In this document: in pieces, positions 8,020 through 17,732 of the stretch | How positions within the stretch are numbered: the stretch's first letter is position 1 | Layout of the letters: every line of letters begins with the position of its first letter | Assembly (NCBI RefSeq): GCF_000158175.1 | Contig: NZ_DS999411.1 | Span: 1,850,929 to 1,914,928 of the forward strand | Length of the DNA stretch: 64,000 bases | Origin: Luminiphilus syltensis NOR5-1B | GTDB taxonomy: Bacteria > Pseudomonadota > Gammaproteobacteria > Pseudomonadales > Halieaceae | Reading direction: 5' to 3' | Program-made: the position numbers and the translations under genes | Notes under the pieces: model-generated | What the model was told of the DNA's origin: nothing | What the model saw: the letters and a program-made list of their open reading frames with translations, nothing else | Database searches by the model: none

Positions 8020-9207
8020 ATGTTTCGCATACAAACCTACAACGCGATTTCGGTAAAAGGGCTCGATCGTTTCCCGCGAGATTGCTTTGAGGTCGGCAGT
8101 GACTTCGGCCACCCCGATGCCATCCTCTTACGCAGCCATAAGCTCGGCGAGGATGAAATATTGCCGTCGGTCAAGGCGATTGCGCGCGCGGGTGCGGGTG
8201 TCAATAACATCCCCCTCGAATCCTGCACCCAGCGCGGTATTCCGGTGTTCAATACGCCCGGTGCAAATGCCAATGCGGTCAAGGAACTGGTCGCCGCGGG
8301 CATGCTGCTGGCCTCGAGAGATGTCGTGGGCGGGATACGTTTCGTCAACGAGTTGTCCGACACCATGCCACCTGCGGACATGGGGAAACTGCTTGAAAAG
8401 GAGAAGAAGCGCTTTGCCGGCTCAGAGATCCGCGGCAAGACGCTGGGCGTGGTGGGCCTTGGCGCGATTGGTAGCAAGGTCGCGCGAATGGCCTTGCATT
8501 TCGGAATGGAAGTGATTGGCTACGATCCAGCACTGTCGGTTGAGGCCGCCTGGCGACTTCCCAGCGACGTGCAGCGAATGGAGAACATGGCTTCATTGTT
8601 TGGCCGCGCCGATTTTATCTCATTGCATTTGCCGGTACTTGATTCTACGCGTGGGCTGGTTAATGCCGATGTCCTGGCCGGCGTGCGACAGGGTACGGTG
8701 CTTCTGAATTTTGCCCGGGAGGAAATTGTGGATACCGAGGGCGTTGTGCAGGCCCTCGAAGAGGGCACTCTAGGGCGATTTGTCACGGACTTTCCCCACC
8801 CCAGCCTGCTGCAGCGCGATGATGTGATTCTAATGCCTCACATTGGCGCCAGCACTGCGGAAGCCGAGGAGAACTGTGCGGTGATGGCCGCGGATCAACT
8901 CCGCGCTTTTCTCGACCACGGTAATATTCGCAATTCGGTCAATTTTCCGACGATTGAGCTGGAACGTACCCAGGGCTGTCGTATCGCGATTACCAACCTC
9001 AATGAGCCTGGCGTGTTGAGCCATATCCTCACGCTTCTCGGTGACAACGAGATCAACGTTGTCGATATGTTGAACAAGAGTCGCGACAGTATCGCCTACA
9101 ACCTGATCGATATCGATACGGCGCCAGGAGTGGATCTCGTCCAGCAACTGGAGCAGGTGGAGGGTGTGGTTAACGTCCGGGTGATTGATCCGCCGGCCTG
9201 TCCCTGA
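8020..9207 (+). CDS. serA: D-3-phosphoglycerate dehydrogenase
   Basis: 395 residues. It converts 3-phosphoglycerate to 3-phosphohydroxypyruvate, the first step of serine synthesis. The substrate-binding domain has ILLRSHKLGEDEI and ARAGAGVNNIPLESC. The NAD-binding motif is GVVGLGAIGSKVA, and the active-site region has LMPHIGASTAEAEENCA. A C-terminal ACT domain starts at about residue 325 (RIAITNLNEPGVLSHI) and would sense serine. This is the shorter, ACT-containing form. The start is preceded by AAGGAG at 7 nt. Confidence 0.93.
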   Translation: MFRIQTYNAISVKGLDRFPRDCFEVGSDFGHPDAILLRSHKLGEDEILPSVKAIARAGAGVNNIPLESCTQRGIPVFNTPGANANAVKELVAAGMLLASRDVVGGIRFVNELSDTMPPADMGKLLEKEKKRFAGSEIRGKTLGVVGLGAIGSKVARMALHFGMEVIGYDPALSVEAAWRLPSDVQRMENMASLFGRADFISLHLPVLDSTRGLVNADVLAGVRQGTVLLNFAREEIVDTEGVVQALEEGTLGRFVTDFPHPSLLQRDDVILMPHIGASTAEAEENCAVMAADQLRAFLDHGNIRNSVNFPTIELERTQGCRIAITNLNEPGVLSHILTLLGDNEINVVDMLNKSRDSIAYNLIDIDTAPGVDLVQQLEQVEGVVNVRVIDPPACP

Positions 9208-9213
9208 ACCCGG

Positions 9214-9903
9214 CTACATCGTTTTTTCGGGTAGCGTCGATTCAATAACGTCGATGACAGCCAGATTGGCGCCGCGCTTGAGTGCGCCAACGGTGGGCCG
9301 ATGTTTACCACGCATCGGCGCTGCCAGTTCGATGGCGGTTGTCAGAACTGCGTCCCCGGCACACCCCGCGTCGATGATACCAAAGGCGTGTGCCTGTTCA
9401 GCACCGAGTCGACCGCCGGTCAGTAGCGTGTCCCGGATCGCGCGCGGCGTCATTTTGTGGGTGACCAGTGCGTTGAGTCTTGGCGTCAGTGTCATCTCCA
9501 GATCAACCTCAGGCAGACAAAAATAGCCGCGGTCGCGGCGCATTGCGGCGTAGTCCGCCGCCAGAACCAGCATGGCGCCAAGACCGAATGCATGACCGTT
9601 GATGGCCGCGGTGACCGGGATTGGGAAGCGCAGTAATCGACCGATCATCAGCATCGATCGATGCACAAATTCCATACGACGCTCGGTGCTGGGTAGACTG
9701 GCCAGAAACTCGAGGTCATAGCCCTGAGAGAAATTCTTGTCCTCGCCGGTGAAAACCAGAAGCGTAATGTCGTCATTGGCTTCAACCTGATCCAGCGCGC
9801 AGTTAACAGCGGCGAGCGTCTTGTTGTTAAACACACCGGTGTGTTTAAACCGGATAGTGGCAACGTCGCCCTCCACGGTGAATCCGGGGTCATTCATAGC
9901 CAT
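9214..9903 (-). CDS. Enoyl-CoA hydratase/isomerase (crotonase) family protein
   Basis: 229 residues with the crotonase fold. The oxyanion-hole segments are LVFTGEDKNFSQGYDLEFL and AAINGHAFGLGAMLVLAADY. The short length and a C-terminus without the usual Glu pair near position 140 suggest an isomerase-like member (delta3,delta2-enoyl-CoA isomerase group) rather than a hydratase. It is convergent with serA, with 6 nt between stops. The exact substrate is not assignable. Confidence 0.8.
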   Translation of the reverse strand: MAMNDPGFTVEGDVATIRFKHTGVFNNKTLAAVNCALDQVEANDDITLLVFTGEDKNFSQGYDLEFLASLPSTERRMEFVHRSMLMIGRLLRFPIPVTAAINGHAFGLGAMLVLAADYAAMRRDRGYFCLPEVDLEMTLTPRLNALVTHKMTPRAIRDTLLTGGRLGAEQAHAFGIIDAGCAGDAVLTTAIELAAPMRGKHRPTVGALKRGANLAVIDVIESTLPEKTM

Positions 9904-10006
9904 AGACTCGCGAACCAGTAACCGTTTTTAGTAAAGGCGCCGTGTTACCGGGTAACAAGCCATGGACTTTTCGCAGAGTCATGCGATGTCATTGCCACTT
10001 CCCTTG

Positions 10007-10576
10007 TCATGGGCTGAGCGCCTGCAGTGATTTGAGTCCTGATTTTTCCGCGTCAGTGAGTGCCACAGGCTCGCAGCGAGGATCGGTTTTCTGTAACGCC
10101 GAGATCATATCCCGTGTGATGGGAATAGGATCACAGCCGTGATCGGATCCGCAGATCAGATCCCACTTCGGCTCCGCCTTTACATGGCAGGCGAAGCAGT
10201 TACCGCCAAATCGATTGTTGACCTCGGCGAAACCACGAACACGAATAGCCGTGCCTTGATCGGAAACATCCAGCTCAAAAAACTCCCAGTCGTTGGTTAC
10301 CGGGTTAAAGCCTGTTTCCCGTTTTACCATGACTTCAGCGGGTACCAATTGGACCACAGAGCCCTCGGGGTAGGTTCCGCCGTCAGCTGATTGCGCCACG
10401 GCAACAGTGGCGTCCACATCACCGAGTAGGTTATCGACATAAAAGTGTTCCACTGGTGTCATATCCCGCACACAACCAAATGAATCCGCTGAAATGGCGT
10501 CCTGCGCCTGAACCTGTCCCACACCCATCAAAACCACTACGGGTACTGCGAGGAATAATCGATGATAAATAGGCAT
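10007..10576 (-). CDS. Periplasmic cytochrome P460-like c-type haem protein
   Basis: 189 residues from the ATG at 10576; the longer frame would need a TTG start. A signal peptide ends near VQAQDA. Aromatic and basic residues in NDWEFFELDV, TAIRVRGFAEVNN, and then a haem c motif C127-F-A-C130-H131 in GGNCFACHVKAEP, resemble the cytochrome P460 fold. That family oxidises hydroxylamine-type compounds or binds NO, but the role here is unknown. Two further Cys lie downstream (LICGSDHGCDP). It is monocistronic. Confidence 0.65.
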   Translation of the reverse strand: MPIYHRLFLAVPVVVLMGVGQVQAQDAISADSFGCVRDMTPVEHFYVDNLLGDVDATVAVAQSADGGTYPEGSVVQLVPAEVMVKRETGFNPVTNDWEFFELDVSDQGTAIRVRGFAEVNNRFGGNCFACHVKAEPKWDLICGSDHGCDPIPITRDMISALQKTDPRCEPVALTDAEKSGLKSLQALSP

Positions 10577-10701
10577 AGTAATGACCTGTAAAAAAGATAT
10601 CGTTGCCAAAGCATACTCTTTTCTCTGAGGTTCCGCTTACGCCTTGGGGGATGGTTTGGCGCGGGGCCGTGCTACGCTCTTGGATCTTATAGGAGGTCAT
10701 T

Positions 10702-11553
10702 TTGCCCTTTTCTTCTCTATTGTTACCGCGTCTTTCGGTCTTTGCAGTGCTTACTCTTTCTTTCTTATCGGGGGCAGAGGTGAAGGCAGATGCCGTGAAA
10801 ATGCCCGTGAGCTTCGGCGACCTGGAGGCATTGATTCAGCCCGCATCCGGGGAAGCCATTACTTACGGCGAGGCGCCCACGCAGTCCGTGCTGCGCTACG
10901 AGGTGGGTCCATCGACCCGGCCGATGATTATGCTGGTCCATGGGGGCTGTTGGTCCGCCGAGTATAGCCGCGACTATCTACTACCCATGGCAACGGCGCT
11001 GCAGGATCGGGGTTTTGAGGTATGGCTGCCTGAGTATCGTCGGGTCGGCGACGAGGGCGGTGGCTGGCCGGGTTCGCTTGCGGACATCCTGGCAGCGGTG
11101 GATCTTGCGACTTCGCTGTCCGATCGGTCCTTACTGTTGATGGGCCATTCTGCCGGGGGACATCTTGCACTGTTGGCGCAGTCCGAGAGACAGAAGGCGC
11201 TGGGAGCGCGGTTGATCGGTAACGTTGCCCTCGCTGGAATCACTGATTTGTGGCGCTATGGCGCGGGCGATAATAGCTGCCAGCAAATGGTTGTGCCTTT
11301 TCTGGGTGGGGATGGAAGTCTTTCCCGCACCGATTATGACGTCGCATCACCGCAGGTTAGATCCTATACCCACCCCGTTATTCTTATGCGTGGCGAGGTG
11401 GATTCCATTGTCGGCCCCGATCAGATGGAGTTGGCAGGGGCCAGCCGTTCAATAGTTCCGGATGCCGGGCATTTCGATCTGGTGCATCCGGAGACCCCGG
11501 CCTTCGCCGCGGTACTTGATGCGATTGAGACGCTGGTATCTGCAAGCCAATGA
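10702..11553 (+). CDS. Secreted alpha/beta-hydrolase (esterase/arylformamidase-like)
   Basis: 283 residues starting at TTG, supported by a perfect AGGAGG at 10691-10696. A signal peptide ends near VKADAV. The fold shows the oxyanion motif MLVHGGCWSAEY, the nucleophile elbow LLMGHSAGGHLAL (catalytic Ser) and a late His in VPDAGHFDLVHP. HGGCW with GHSAGG is typical of kynurenine-formamidase-like or acetyl-esterase hydrolases. The substrate is unknown. Confidence 0.83.
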   Translation: MPFSSLLLPRLSVFAVLTLSFLSGAEVKADAVKMPVSFGDLEALIQPASGEAITYGEAPTQSVLRYEVGPSTRPMIMLVHGGCWSAEYSRDYLLPMATALQDRGFEVWLPEYRRVGDEGGGWPGSLADILAAVDLATSLSDRSLLLMGHSAGGHLALLAQSERQKALGARLIGNVALAGITDLWRYGAGDNSCQQMVVPFLGGDGSLSRTDYDVASPQVRSYTHPVILMRGEVDSIVGPDQMELAGASRSIVPDAGHFDLVHPETPAFAAVLDAIETLVSASQ

Positions 11554-11602
11554 AGCCGGGGTGTGCCCGGTGACCTGAGTGCGTGGTCTCGCGCGAGTCG
11601 AG

Positions 11603-12487
11603 TCAGCGGCGTTGCTGGATCAGTAGTCCCGCCAGGATAAAGCCAAGTCCGATGAGGGTGGGTGCCAGAATCGGTTCGTCCAGTAGCGCCCAGATGAACA
11701 GCAGCGAGAGGGGTGGTGACAGGAAGATAAGGCTCGATACCTGCAGCGTATTTTGTGCCAGCCGCATTGCCGTGAGCCAGCACACAAAACTCAGCCCCAT
11801 TTCGATCAAGCCGATATACAGCCCGCCAATTATTCCGGGTAATGGCCAACTGGCGGGGGGGTCGCTGACAACCCATAGCAGCATGGGCGGGAGTGCACCG
11901 GTGAAGTTCAGCAGCAACGCCGATACAGGCTCCTGGGTATCCCTGGCGCCGATCAGCCAATAACCCGCCCAGAGCAGCGTGCTGAGTAAAGCGAGCGCAG
12001 TACCCACGGGTTCTGTTAAATGCAGATTCAGCAGATCGCCATCGGTGGCGATGACCAGCACACCCGCATAGCTCAAGAGTGCGGCCAGCACCGCCTTCGT
12101 CTGCCAGGATTGCCCGAGAACGGGGATCGCGATCAAGCCGAGTGTCAGTGCCCAGGTGTAATTGATAGCCATCGCCTGCTGCGCGGGCAATCGGTCATAA
12201 GCAGAAAACAATAGGAGGTAGTACAGCGCCGGGTTGATCAAACCGAGTGTCAGCCCACGAAGCGAGTTGTTCAATGGTCGTTGACGGATGGCTGACCAGC
12301 GTCCCGTGGTGATCACATAGAACAGCAGGAACAGCCAGGAAGCGGCAGTGGCGATCAGGAGCAGGGGCGCCGGACTGAGATACTCGAGACTGAGTTTGAA
12401 CGCCGTAGCCACCGTACTCCACATGAGTACCGCCATTACACCGTAGCCGATGGCCCGCTGCTGCGATTTCGGGCCGAGCGTTACCAT
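11603..12487 (-). CDS. EamA/DMT-family transporter
   Basis: About 294 residues from the ATG at 12487 (an earlier ATG at 12523 is possible), with ten hydrophobic segments in two EamA halves. Typical features are IGYGVMAVLMWSTVATAFK at the start, QQAMAINYTWALTLGLIAIP, and the second half ALALLSTLLWAGYWLIGARD with IGLGFILAGLLIQQ. These are drug/metabolite-type exporters of the inner membrane. The gene is divergent from the CDF exporter. The substrate is unknown. Confidence 0.85.
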   Translation of the reverse strand: MVTLGPKSQQRAIGYGVMAVLMWSTVATAFKLSLEYLSPAPLLLIATAASWLFLLFYVITTGRWSAIRQRPLNNSLRGLTLGLINPALYYLLLFSAYDRLPAQQAMAINYTWALTLGLIAIPVLGQSWQTKAVLAALLSYAGVLVIATDGDLLNLHLTEPVGTALALLSTLLWAGYWLIGARDTQEPVSALLLNFTGALPPMLLWVVSDPPASWPLPGIIGGLYIGLIEMGLSFVCWLTAMRLAQNTLQVSSLIFLSPPLSLLFIWALLDEPILAPTLIGLGFILAGLLIQQRR

Positions 12488-12639
12488 CGCATGTCGCTTA
12501 GTCTTTGAAGCAGCGATGGGCAAGAGGGTTGCTTAGGCAGCCGGTTACGACTTACGGTGAGGGTACCAGAGCGGCCATCGATAGGCCATTCACTACCCGC
12601 TTGAAAGCCATAACGCACCTTGGAGATCACGAAATCGGG

Positions 12640-13542
12640 ATGCACCACCACCACCATCATGATGATGATCTCGCTTCTGATCGAATCGGCATCGCCTTCG
12701 CGCTCAATGTCAGCTTCACCATTATCGAGTTCATAGGTGGGGTGCTGACCAACAGTACAGCAATCATGGCGGATGCGGTTCACGATCTCGGGGACAGCCT
12801 GTCCATTGGTCTCGCTTGGCTATTAAACAAGCTGTCTGCACGTGAGTCGAACAATCGCTTTACCTACGGTTACCGGCGTTTTTCCCTGCTAGGGGCGTTG
12901 ATTAACGGCTTTATATTGCTTCTGGGCTCGGGTTGGATTTTATCTGAAGCAATCCCCAAGCTGAGTAATCCTGAAATGCCCGTGGTAGAGGGAATGCTGG
13001 GTCTCTCACTGCTCGGTATCGCCGTCAATGGTTTTGCCGCCTGGAAACTGAGCGCCGGTAAGACCATGAACGAGCGGATGCTCAACTGGCATTTGCTGGA
13101 AGACGCACTGGGCTGGGCGGCGGTTCTTCTGGTCTCGATTATATTAATGTTTGTCGACTGGCCTATTCTCGATCCTCTGTTATCGATTGTGTTTACGCTG
13201 TTTATCCTCTTTAACGTGGGTAAAACCCTGTGGAAAACGACGCTTTTATTTTTGCAGGCGGTCCCCGATGCCAACATGGCTAACCGGGTTGGCGAACTGC
13301 TGCGCGCCGATACTGAAGTCACCGAGGTGCATCATCTCCACCTCTGGTCCCTCGACGGTGAGGAGCATGTGTTGAGCGCACATCTCGTACTCGCGAAAAC
13401 CCTGGGCCCCGCGGAGCAATTAGCGCTCAAGCGACGAATGGCCCAGCAACTGTCTGTTTTTGAATTTGCTCACACGACACTGGAGCTCGAATTACCCGAA
13501 GAGATATGCCGCGATAGGGATGAGGCCGCGGAGGTCGAGTAA
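12640..13542 (+). CDS. Cation diffusion facilitator (CDF) metal exporter with His-rich N-terminus
   Basis: 300 residues. I chose the ATG at 12640 because earlier in-frame codons run into the divergent EamA gene. The protein opens with six His then three Asp, a natural metal-binding tail seen in CDF proteins. Membrane segments follow, with metal-site HD motifs in NSTAIMADAVHDLGDSL and WHLLEDALGWAAVLL. The cytoplasmic domain has VHHLHLWSLDGEEHVLSAHL. The family exports Zn, Co, Cd or Ni by proton exchange. The stop overlaps the LysE start by 1 nt (TAATGG). Confidence 0.92.
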   Translation: MHHHHHHDDDLASDRIGIAFALNVSFTIIEFIGGVLTNSTAIMADAVHDLGDSLSIGLAWLLNKLSARESNNRFTYGYRRFSLLGALINGFILLLGSGWILSEAIPKLSNPEMPVVEGMLGLSLLGIAVNGFAAWKLSAGKTMNERMLNWHLLEDALGWAAVLLVSIILMFVDWPILDPLLSIVFTLFILFNVGKTLWKTTLLFLQAVPDANMANRVGELLRADTEVTEVHHLHLWSLDGEEHVLSAHLVLAKTLGPAEQLALKRRMAQQLSVFEFAHTTLELELPEEICRDRDEAAEVE

Positions 13543-14150
13543 TGGATCCGCTGCAATGGCTATCGTTGTTCGCCGTCTGCCTTCTTGGCGCCATGTCACC
13601 CGGGGCGAGCCTCGCCATCGTCATTGCTAACACCATGAACGGCGGTCGCCTTGCCGGTATACAGACCGCGGTGGCCCACGGCCTCGGCGTGGCACTATAT
13701 GGAGTACTGACCGTCAGCGGCTTTGCCCTGATTATCACTCAATCGCCGTCATTATTCACCGGCATTCAGGTGGTCGGTTCGGTCTATCTCCTATGGCTGG
13801 GCGTGAGTGCGTTGCGCACTAGCACGGCTGGAGGAGTGGAATCTAGTCGTGGGGGGAGTGGCTTTTTGATTGCTTTCCTGAATCCCAAGTTGGCGATCTT
13901 TATGCTGGCCGTATTCAGTCAGTTCCTGAGTGTGAGCGCTGACACGACTGAAAAGGCGTTGATGGTGGCAACGGTTGGACTCACTGATGCTGCCTGGTAC
14001 GCGATTGTGGCAATGCTGGTTTCACAGCGCTCCATCATGCCGTGGTTGGAAGCCCGATATTCGACGATTGGTCGACTGTTTGGCGCGATTTTAATCGTGC
14101 TGGGCGTTAGCGTGCTGGTACGTGTGTTAACCACGGTGTCAGCGGTCTAG
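13542..14150 (+). CDS. LysE/RhtB-family amino acid exporter
   Basis: 202 residues with about six hydrophobic segments. LLGAMSPGASLAIVIANTM, GIQTAVAHGLGVALYG and FLIAFLNPKLAIFMLAVFSQ are the family hallmarks. It exports amino acids such as homoserine, threonine or lysine; the substrate is not determinable. It overlaps the CDF stop by 1 nt and so is co-transcribed with it. Confidence 0.9.
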   Translation: MDPLQWLSLFAVCLLGAMSPGASLAIVIANTMNGGRLAGIQTAVAHGLGVALYGVLTVSGFALIITQSPSLFTGIQVVGSVYLLWLGVSALRTSTAGGVESSRGGSGFLIAFLNPKLAIFMLAVFSQFLSVSADTTEKALMVATVGLTDAAWYAIVAMLVSQRSIMPWLEARYSTIGRLFGAILIVLGVSVLVRVLTTVSAV

Positions 14151-14173
14151 AAATCCGTTCCGTACTGGCCTGA

Positions 14174-15814
14174 TCACAGCCGAGAGGGGTGGCTGTCTGG
14201 ATCGCCCTCGATGTGTGGCTTGTCAGCGTGGATATCGACGTGCTCTGGTACCGACGTGTCCCAACTTCCGTCTTTCGACCACGGATCATCATCGGGGAAA
14301 TCGTCGATATGAATATCCTTGATCTGGTAATCCGGCTGATACAGTAAATCGTACCTGGCGGCGCGCACAATAGACACACACAACAGCAGCGCAATAACCA
14401 GAAGCGGGGCTCCACCAATAATGCTGGCCGTCTGCAATGCCTCCAGGCCTCCTAAAAACATCAACACCACGGGCATAAATGACAGTGCAAACGCCCAGAA
14501 CAGACGGTTCCACCTTGCGGGTTCTTCCTTGACGGCTTTCTGCGTCACGGCAGCCAGTATGTAAGAAATACTGTCGAAGGTGGTGGCGGTAAAAATCACG
14601 GCCAGCACCGTAAACACGGCAATGACCATGGTGCTCATGGGCAGGGTGTTGAGAATGGCGAAGATGGCCGCGGTGGGGCTTTGGTCATTGAGAATGCCAA
14701 CCACGTCCAACCCGCCCGAGAGCTGTAAATAGATGGAGTAATTTCCGAGCACGGTAAAGAAGAAAAAGGTTCCCATGGTGCCGTAGAAAACGGCACCGAC
14801 CACCATGGCACGAATGGTTCTGCCGCGGGATATACGCGCTATAAAGAGTCCAACGCTGGGTGCAAAAGCCAACCACCAGGCCCAGTAAAATATAGTCCAT
14901 GTCGCGGGAAAGCCGGTGTTTTCGAAATTGTCGAAGCCGGCAAAGGGCTCGGTCCAACTGGCCATATGCACCAGATTCACAACCATGCGGCCCAGGGCGT
15001 CGAGCCCGGTCTCTGCCATGAACTGGGTAGGTCCCGTGACAAAGATAAATGTGAGTAGCGCAAATGCCAGCCACATATTGATATCAGACAGCACTCGTAT
15101 ACCGCGTTTGAGCCCAACGAACGCGCTATACCCAAACAGCGCCGTACAGACCATCAGTGTGGTGATCCGCGAGGTGAGTGATGGCTCAATACCAAATAGC
15201 TCATAAACCCCCTCACTGATCAGCGGCGCCGCAAGCCCAAGCGTGGTTGCGCCGCCACCGAGCATCCCGAAAATGAAGAGCACATCAATCAGCTTGCCGA
15301 CCAGCCCATGGGCGTGCCTTTCACCCAGAACCGGCATCAGCGCCTCGCTGATCTTCAATACGCTGTGGTTGCGAACGTAGTAGAAATAGGCGATGGGTAG
15401 GGCGGGTATCAGGTAGATCGACCATGCCAGTGGTCCCCAGTGAAAAAGTCCGTAAGCGGCCGCCCAGCGCATGGCGTCGGGTGATTGCGGTTCAACGTGG
15501 AACGGAGGATTCTGATAATAATAAACCCACTCGATGGCCGACCAGTAGAGGATTGACGCGCCGATTCCGGCGCAAAACAACATGGCCGCCCATGACAGCC
15601 GGGAAAATTCGGGTCGCTCCTCGGGCTCGCCCAGCTTGATATGGCCGATATCGCTGAAAATGATAAACAACATAAAGCCACCGGCGCCGAGACCGAGCAT
15701 CAGGTACAGCACACCGAGGTTGGTAGTCACCCAGTCCCTGGCATGACTGACCCAGGCGGCGCCCACGTCCGGAAAGATGATGAGTGGAATCGTAACTGCA
15801 AGTAGCAATACCAC
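14174..15814 (-). CDS. BCCT-family betaine/choline/carnitine transporter
   Basis: 546 residues from the GTG at 15814. About twelve transmembrane segments are seen, with the BCCT signature region FYWAWWLAFAPSVGLFIARISRGRT, the Trp-rich SAIEWVYYYQNP, and SFMPVVLMFLGG late on. It imports compatible solutes with Na+ or H+. The reading frame continues 19 codons upstream with well-conserved BCCT sequence (IDPITFYGS) to an ATC at 15871, which has an ideally spaced AGGAG. The true start may therefore be that rare codon. Confidence 0.92.
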   Translation of the reverse strand: MVLLLAVTIPLIIFPDVGAAWVSHARDWVTTNLGVLYLMLGLGAGGFMLFIIFSDIGHIKLGEPEERPEFSRLSWAAMLFCAGIGASILYWSAIEWVYYYQNPPFHVEPQSPDAMRWAAAYGLFHWGPLAWSIYLIPALPIAYFYYVRNHSVLKISEALMPVLGERHAHGLVGKLIDVLFIFGMLGGGATTLGLAAPLISEGVYELFGIEPSLTSRITTLMVCTALFGYSAFVGLKRGIRVLSDINMWLAFALLTFIFVTGPTQFMAETGLDALGRMVVNLVHMASWTEPFAGFDNFENTGFPATWTIFYWAWWLAFAPSVGLFIARISRGRTIRAMVVGAVFYGTMGTFFFFTVLGNYSIYLQLSGGLDVVGILNDQSPTAAIFAILNTLPMSTMVIAVFTVLAVIFTATTFDSISYILAAVTQKAVKEEPARWNRLFWAFALSFMPVVLMFLGGLEALQTASIIGGAPLLVIALLLCVSIVRAARYDLLYQPDYQIKDIHIDDFPDDDPWSKDGSWDTSVPEHVDIHADKPHIEGDPDSHPSRL

Positions 15815-16019
15815 CGATCCGTAAAAGGTAATGGGATCGATGATGTGTTCCTGATCTTTTGGGGCTGAGATGGGCCGCTCCTACTGCTGTTTTGCCCCCA
15901 TGGTAACGCAGCAGATAAGTAAAGACAGGCCTTTTACCCTCATGCGATTGACGTCATTGTCGCGGAATACGAGGAGATTTCACGGGAACCATCGGCAATG
16001 AAGACAGCGAAAGCGTTGA

Positions 16020-17204
16020 TTAGACCTGGATTGGAACCGGTCGCTTGCGCAGTAATAGCAAGCCTCCAGCCATGATCACCAAAGCCGGTATACAGCTCAG
16101 TAGCAGGGGTTGCCATCCCCAACTCGCGAGCAGACTGCCCGCAAGCAAACTCGCCAGCGCAGAGACGCCAAAGACAGCCGCTTCATTGATGGCCTGAGCA
16201 CGGTACCGCTCACTGGGATAATACGTTTTAACCAGTAAGGAGGTGCCGCCCACAAACAGGAAATTCCAGCCGACGCCAAGTAAGACCATCGATCCACCGT
16301 AGTGGGGGATTTCCCGACCCAGAAAGCCGATTACGAGGGTGGCGGCAAACAGCAGCGTGCCCCAGAGCATGACGGTACGTTCGCCGTATTTTCCGATCAG
16401 GATGCCGGAGAACAGTGAGGGTACGTACATGGCCAATACATGTGCGCGAATCACAGCCGCAGTATCGCCGAGGCTGTGTCCGTCCATGACGTGCATCGAT
16501 ACCGGGGTCGCGGTCATGACAAAGGTCATCAGTCCCTGTCCAATCACCCCCGCCATAACGGCGAGTAGAAAGAAGGGACTCAGCGCCATTTCCAAAAGCG
16601 GACGAGGAGCGTCACTGGCGTGTGCGGCGTGTGCCGCGACCGACTGCGAGGCGCGAAGCCCTAGTCCGAGTAGCAATGCCGCAACAAGAAACAAGGTCGC
16701 GGAGCCGAATGCGGCGCCGATAAAGGCGTTCTCCGCAAAAATACGCTCACCACTGGCAACCAGTTGCGGACCAACGATGGCGCCACCGATGCTGCCGAGC
16801 AAGATGAACGAAATGGCCCTCGCAGACCGGTCGGTCGTTACGCTCTCTGCTGCTGCAAAGCGGAACTGCTGACTGAAGGCGAGGGTAAAGCCGGTGAGGG
16901 CGGTTGCCAGGCAATAACCGCTAAAGCTGCTGTGTTTGATGGCGTAGGCAGCGATCAGTGCGGCCCCCATAGCTGCCAGTGCGGCGAGGGTAAAACCGGT
17001 GCGTCTGCCGAGCCAGCTCATGACCAGTGTGGCGGGAACGGTGCCCAGGGCAGTGCCGGCAACCAAAGCGGATACCGGCAAAGTTGCCCATTCGGGCGCA
17101 GGTGCCAGCATAGACCCGACGATGCCGCCCATCGTTACTGTCATCGCCGCGCCGGACACAAACACCATCTGCGCGAGGAACAGGACTACCAGGTTGCGAT
17201 TCAT
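16020..17204 (-). CDS. MFS transporter
   Basis: 394 residues and twelve hydrophobic segments. A motif A-like loop ([10 protein letters not shown]) follows segment 2, and the second half repeats the pattern ([14 protein letters not shown]). The start overlaps the purE stop by 4 nt (ATGA), making it the last gene of a purK-purE-MFS unit. A nucleobase or purine-related substrate is possible from the context, but nothing in the sequence proves it. Confidence 0.87.
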   Translation of the reverse strand: MNRNLVVLFLAQMVFVSGAAMTVTMGGIVGSMLAPAPEWATLPVSALVAGTALGTVPATLVMSWLGRRTGFTLAALAAMGAALIAAYAIKHSSFSGYCLATALTGFTLAFSQQFRFAAAESVTTDRSARAISFILLGSIGGAIVGPQLVASGERIFAENAFIGAAFGSATLFLVAALLLGLGLRASQSVAAHAAHASDAPRPLLEMALSPFFLLAVMAGVIGQGLMTFVMTATPVSMHVMDGHSLGDTAAVIRAHVLAMYVPSLFSGILIGKYGERTVMLWGTLLFAATLVIGFLGREIPHYGGSMVLLGVGWNFLFVGGTSLLVKTYYPSERYRAQAINEAAVFGVSALASLLAGSLLASWGWQPLLLSCIPALVIMAGGLLLLRKRPVPIQV

Positions 17205-17704
17205 CCCTCGGAGTGGTTCGTCGCTGCCTTGGCCAGAACCTTTTCCTGCAAGCTGATGCGATAGGCACGCAGGCGCTTGCGCAGTGTTTGAGCGTCAGAA
17301 CTGTCACCCGCAGCCAGAATCTGCGCGGCGAGCAGCCCCCCATTGGTCGCGTTGTCAATAGCGACAGTGGCGACGGGAATTCCTGCAGGCATTTGCACGA
17401 TGGAGAGCAGGGCGTCTTCACCGCTGAGCTTGGTGGCGCTAATGGGCACGCCAATAACCGGAAGTTCGGTCAACGAAGCCACCATACCGGGTAGGTGCGC
17501 AGCACCGCCCGCACCGGCAATGATGACGCGCAAACCATTGCCGTCCGCATTGCGCGCATAATCGAACATACGATCCGGGGTTCGATGGGCGCTGACGATA
17601 TCCAGCGTCCAGCAGACACCGAGCTCGGACAATATGTCCGCCGCGGCCTGCATGACCGGAAGGTCCGAGTCGCTGCCCATGATAATTCCAACCTGAGCTG
17701 TCAC
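17201..17704 (-). CDS. purE: N5-carboxyaminoimidazole ribonucleotide mutase
   Basis: 167 residues. It converts N5-CAIR to CAIR in purine synthesis. [17 protein letters not shown] at the N-terminus, [14 protein letters not shown] and [18 protein letters not shown] are the PurE motifs that bind the phosphate and hold the catalytic His. It lies 28 nt downstream of purK, the usual partner that supplies N5-CAIR. Confidence 0.96.
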   Translation of the reverse strand: MTAQVGIIMGSDSDLPVMQAAADILSELGVCWTLDIVSAHRTPDRMFDYARNADGNGLRVIIAGAGGAAHLPGMVASLTELPVIGVPISATKLSGEDALLSIVQMPAGIPVATVAIDNATNGGLLAAQILAAGDSSDAQTLRKRLRAYRISLQEKVLAKAATNHSEG

Positions 17705-17732
17705 TGCCTATTTATCCTTGTAGCTGAGATGT

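Noticed and set aside
12640-12669. The His-run as a cloning tag or contamination
   Set aside because: The His-rich start is followed directly by natural CDF sequence, and His-rich tails are normal in the family.
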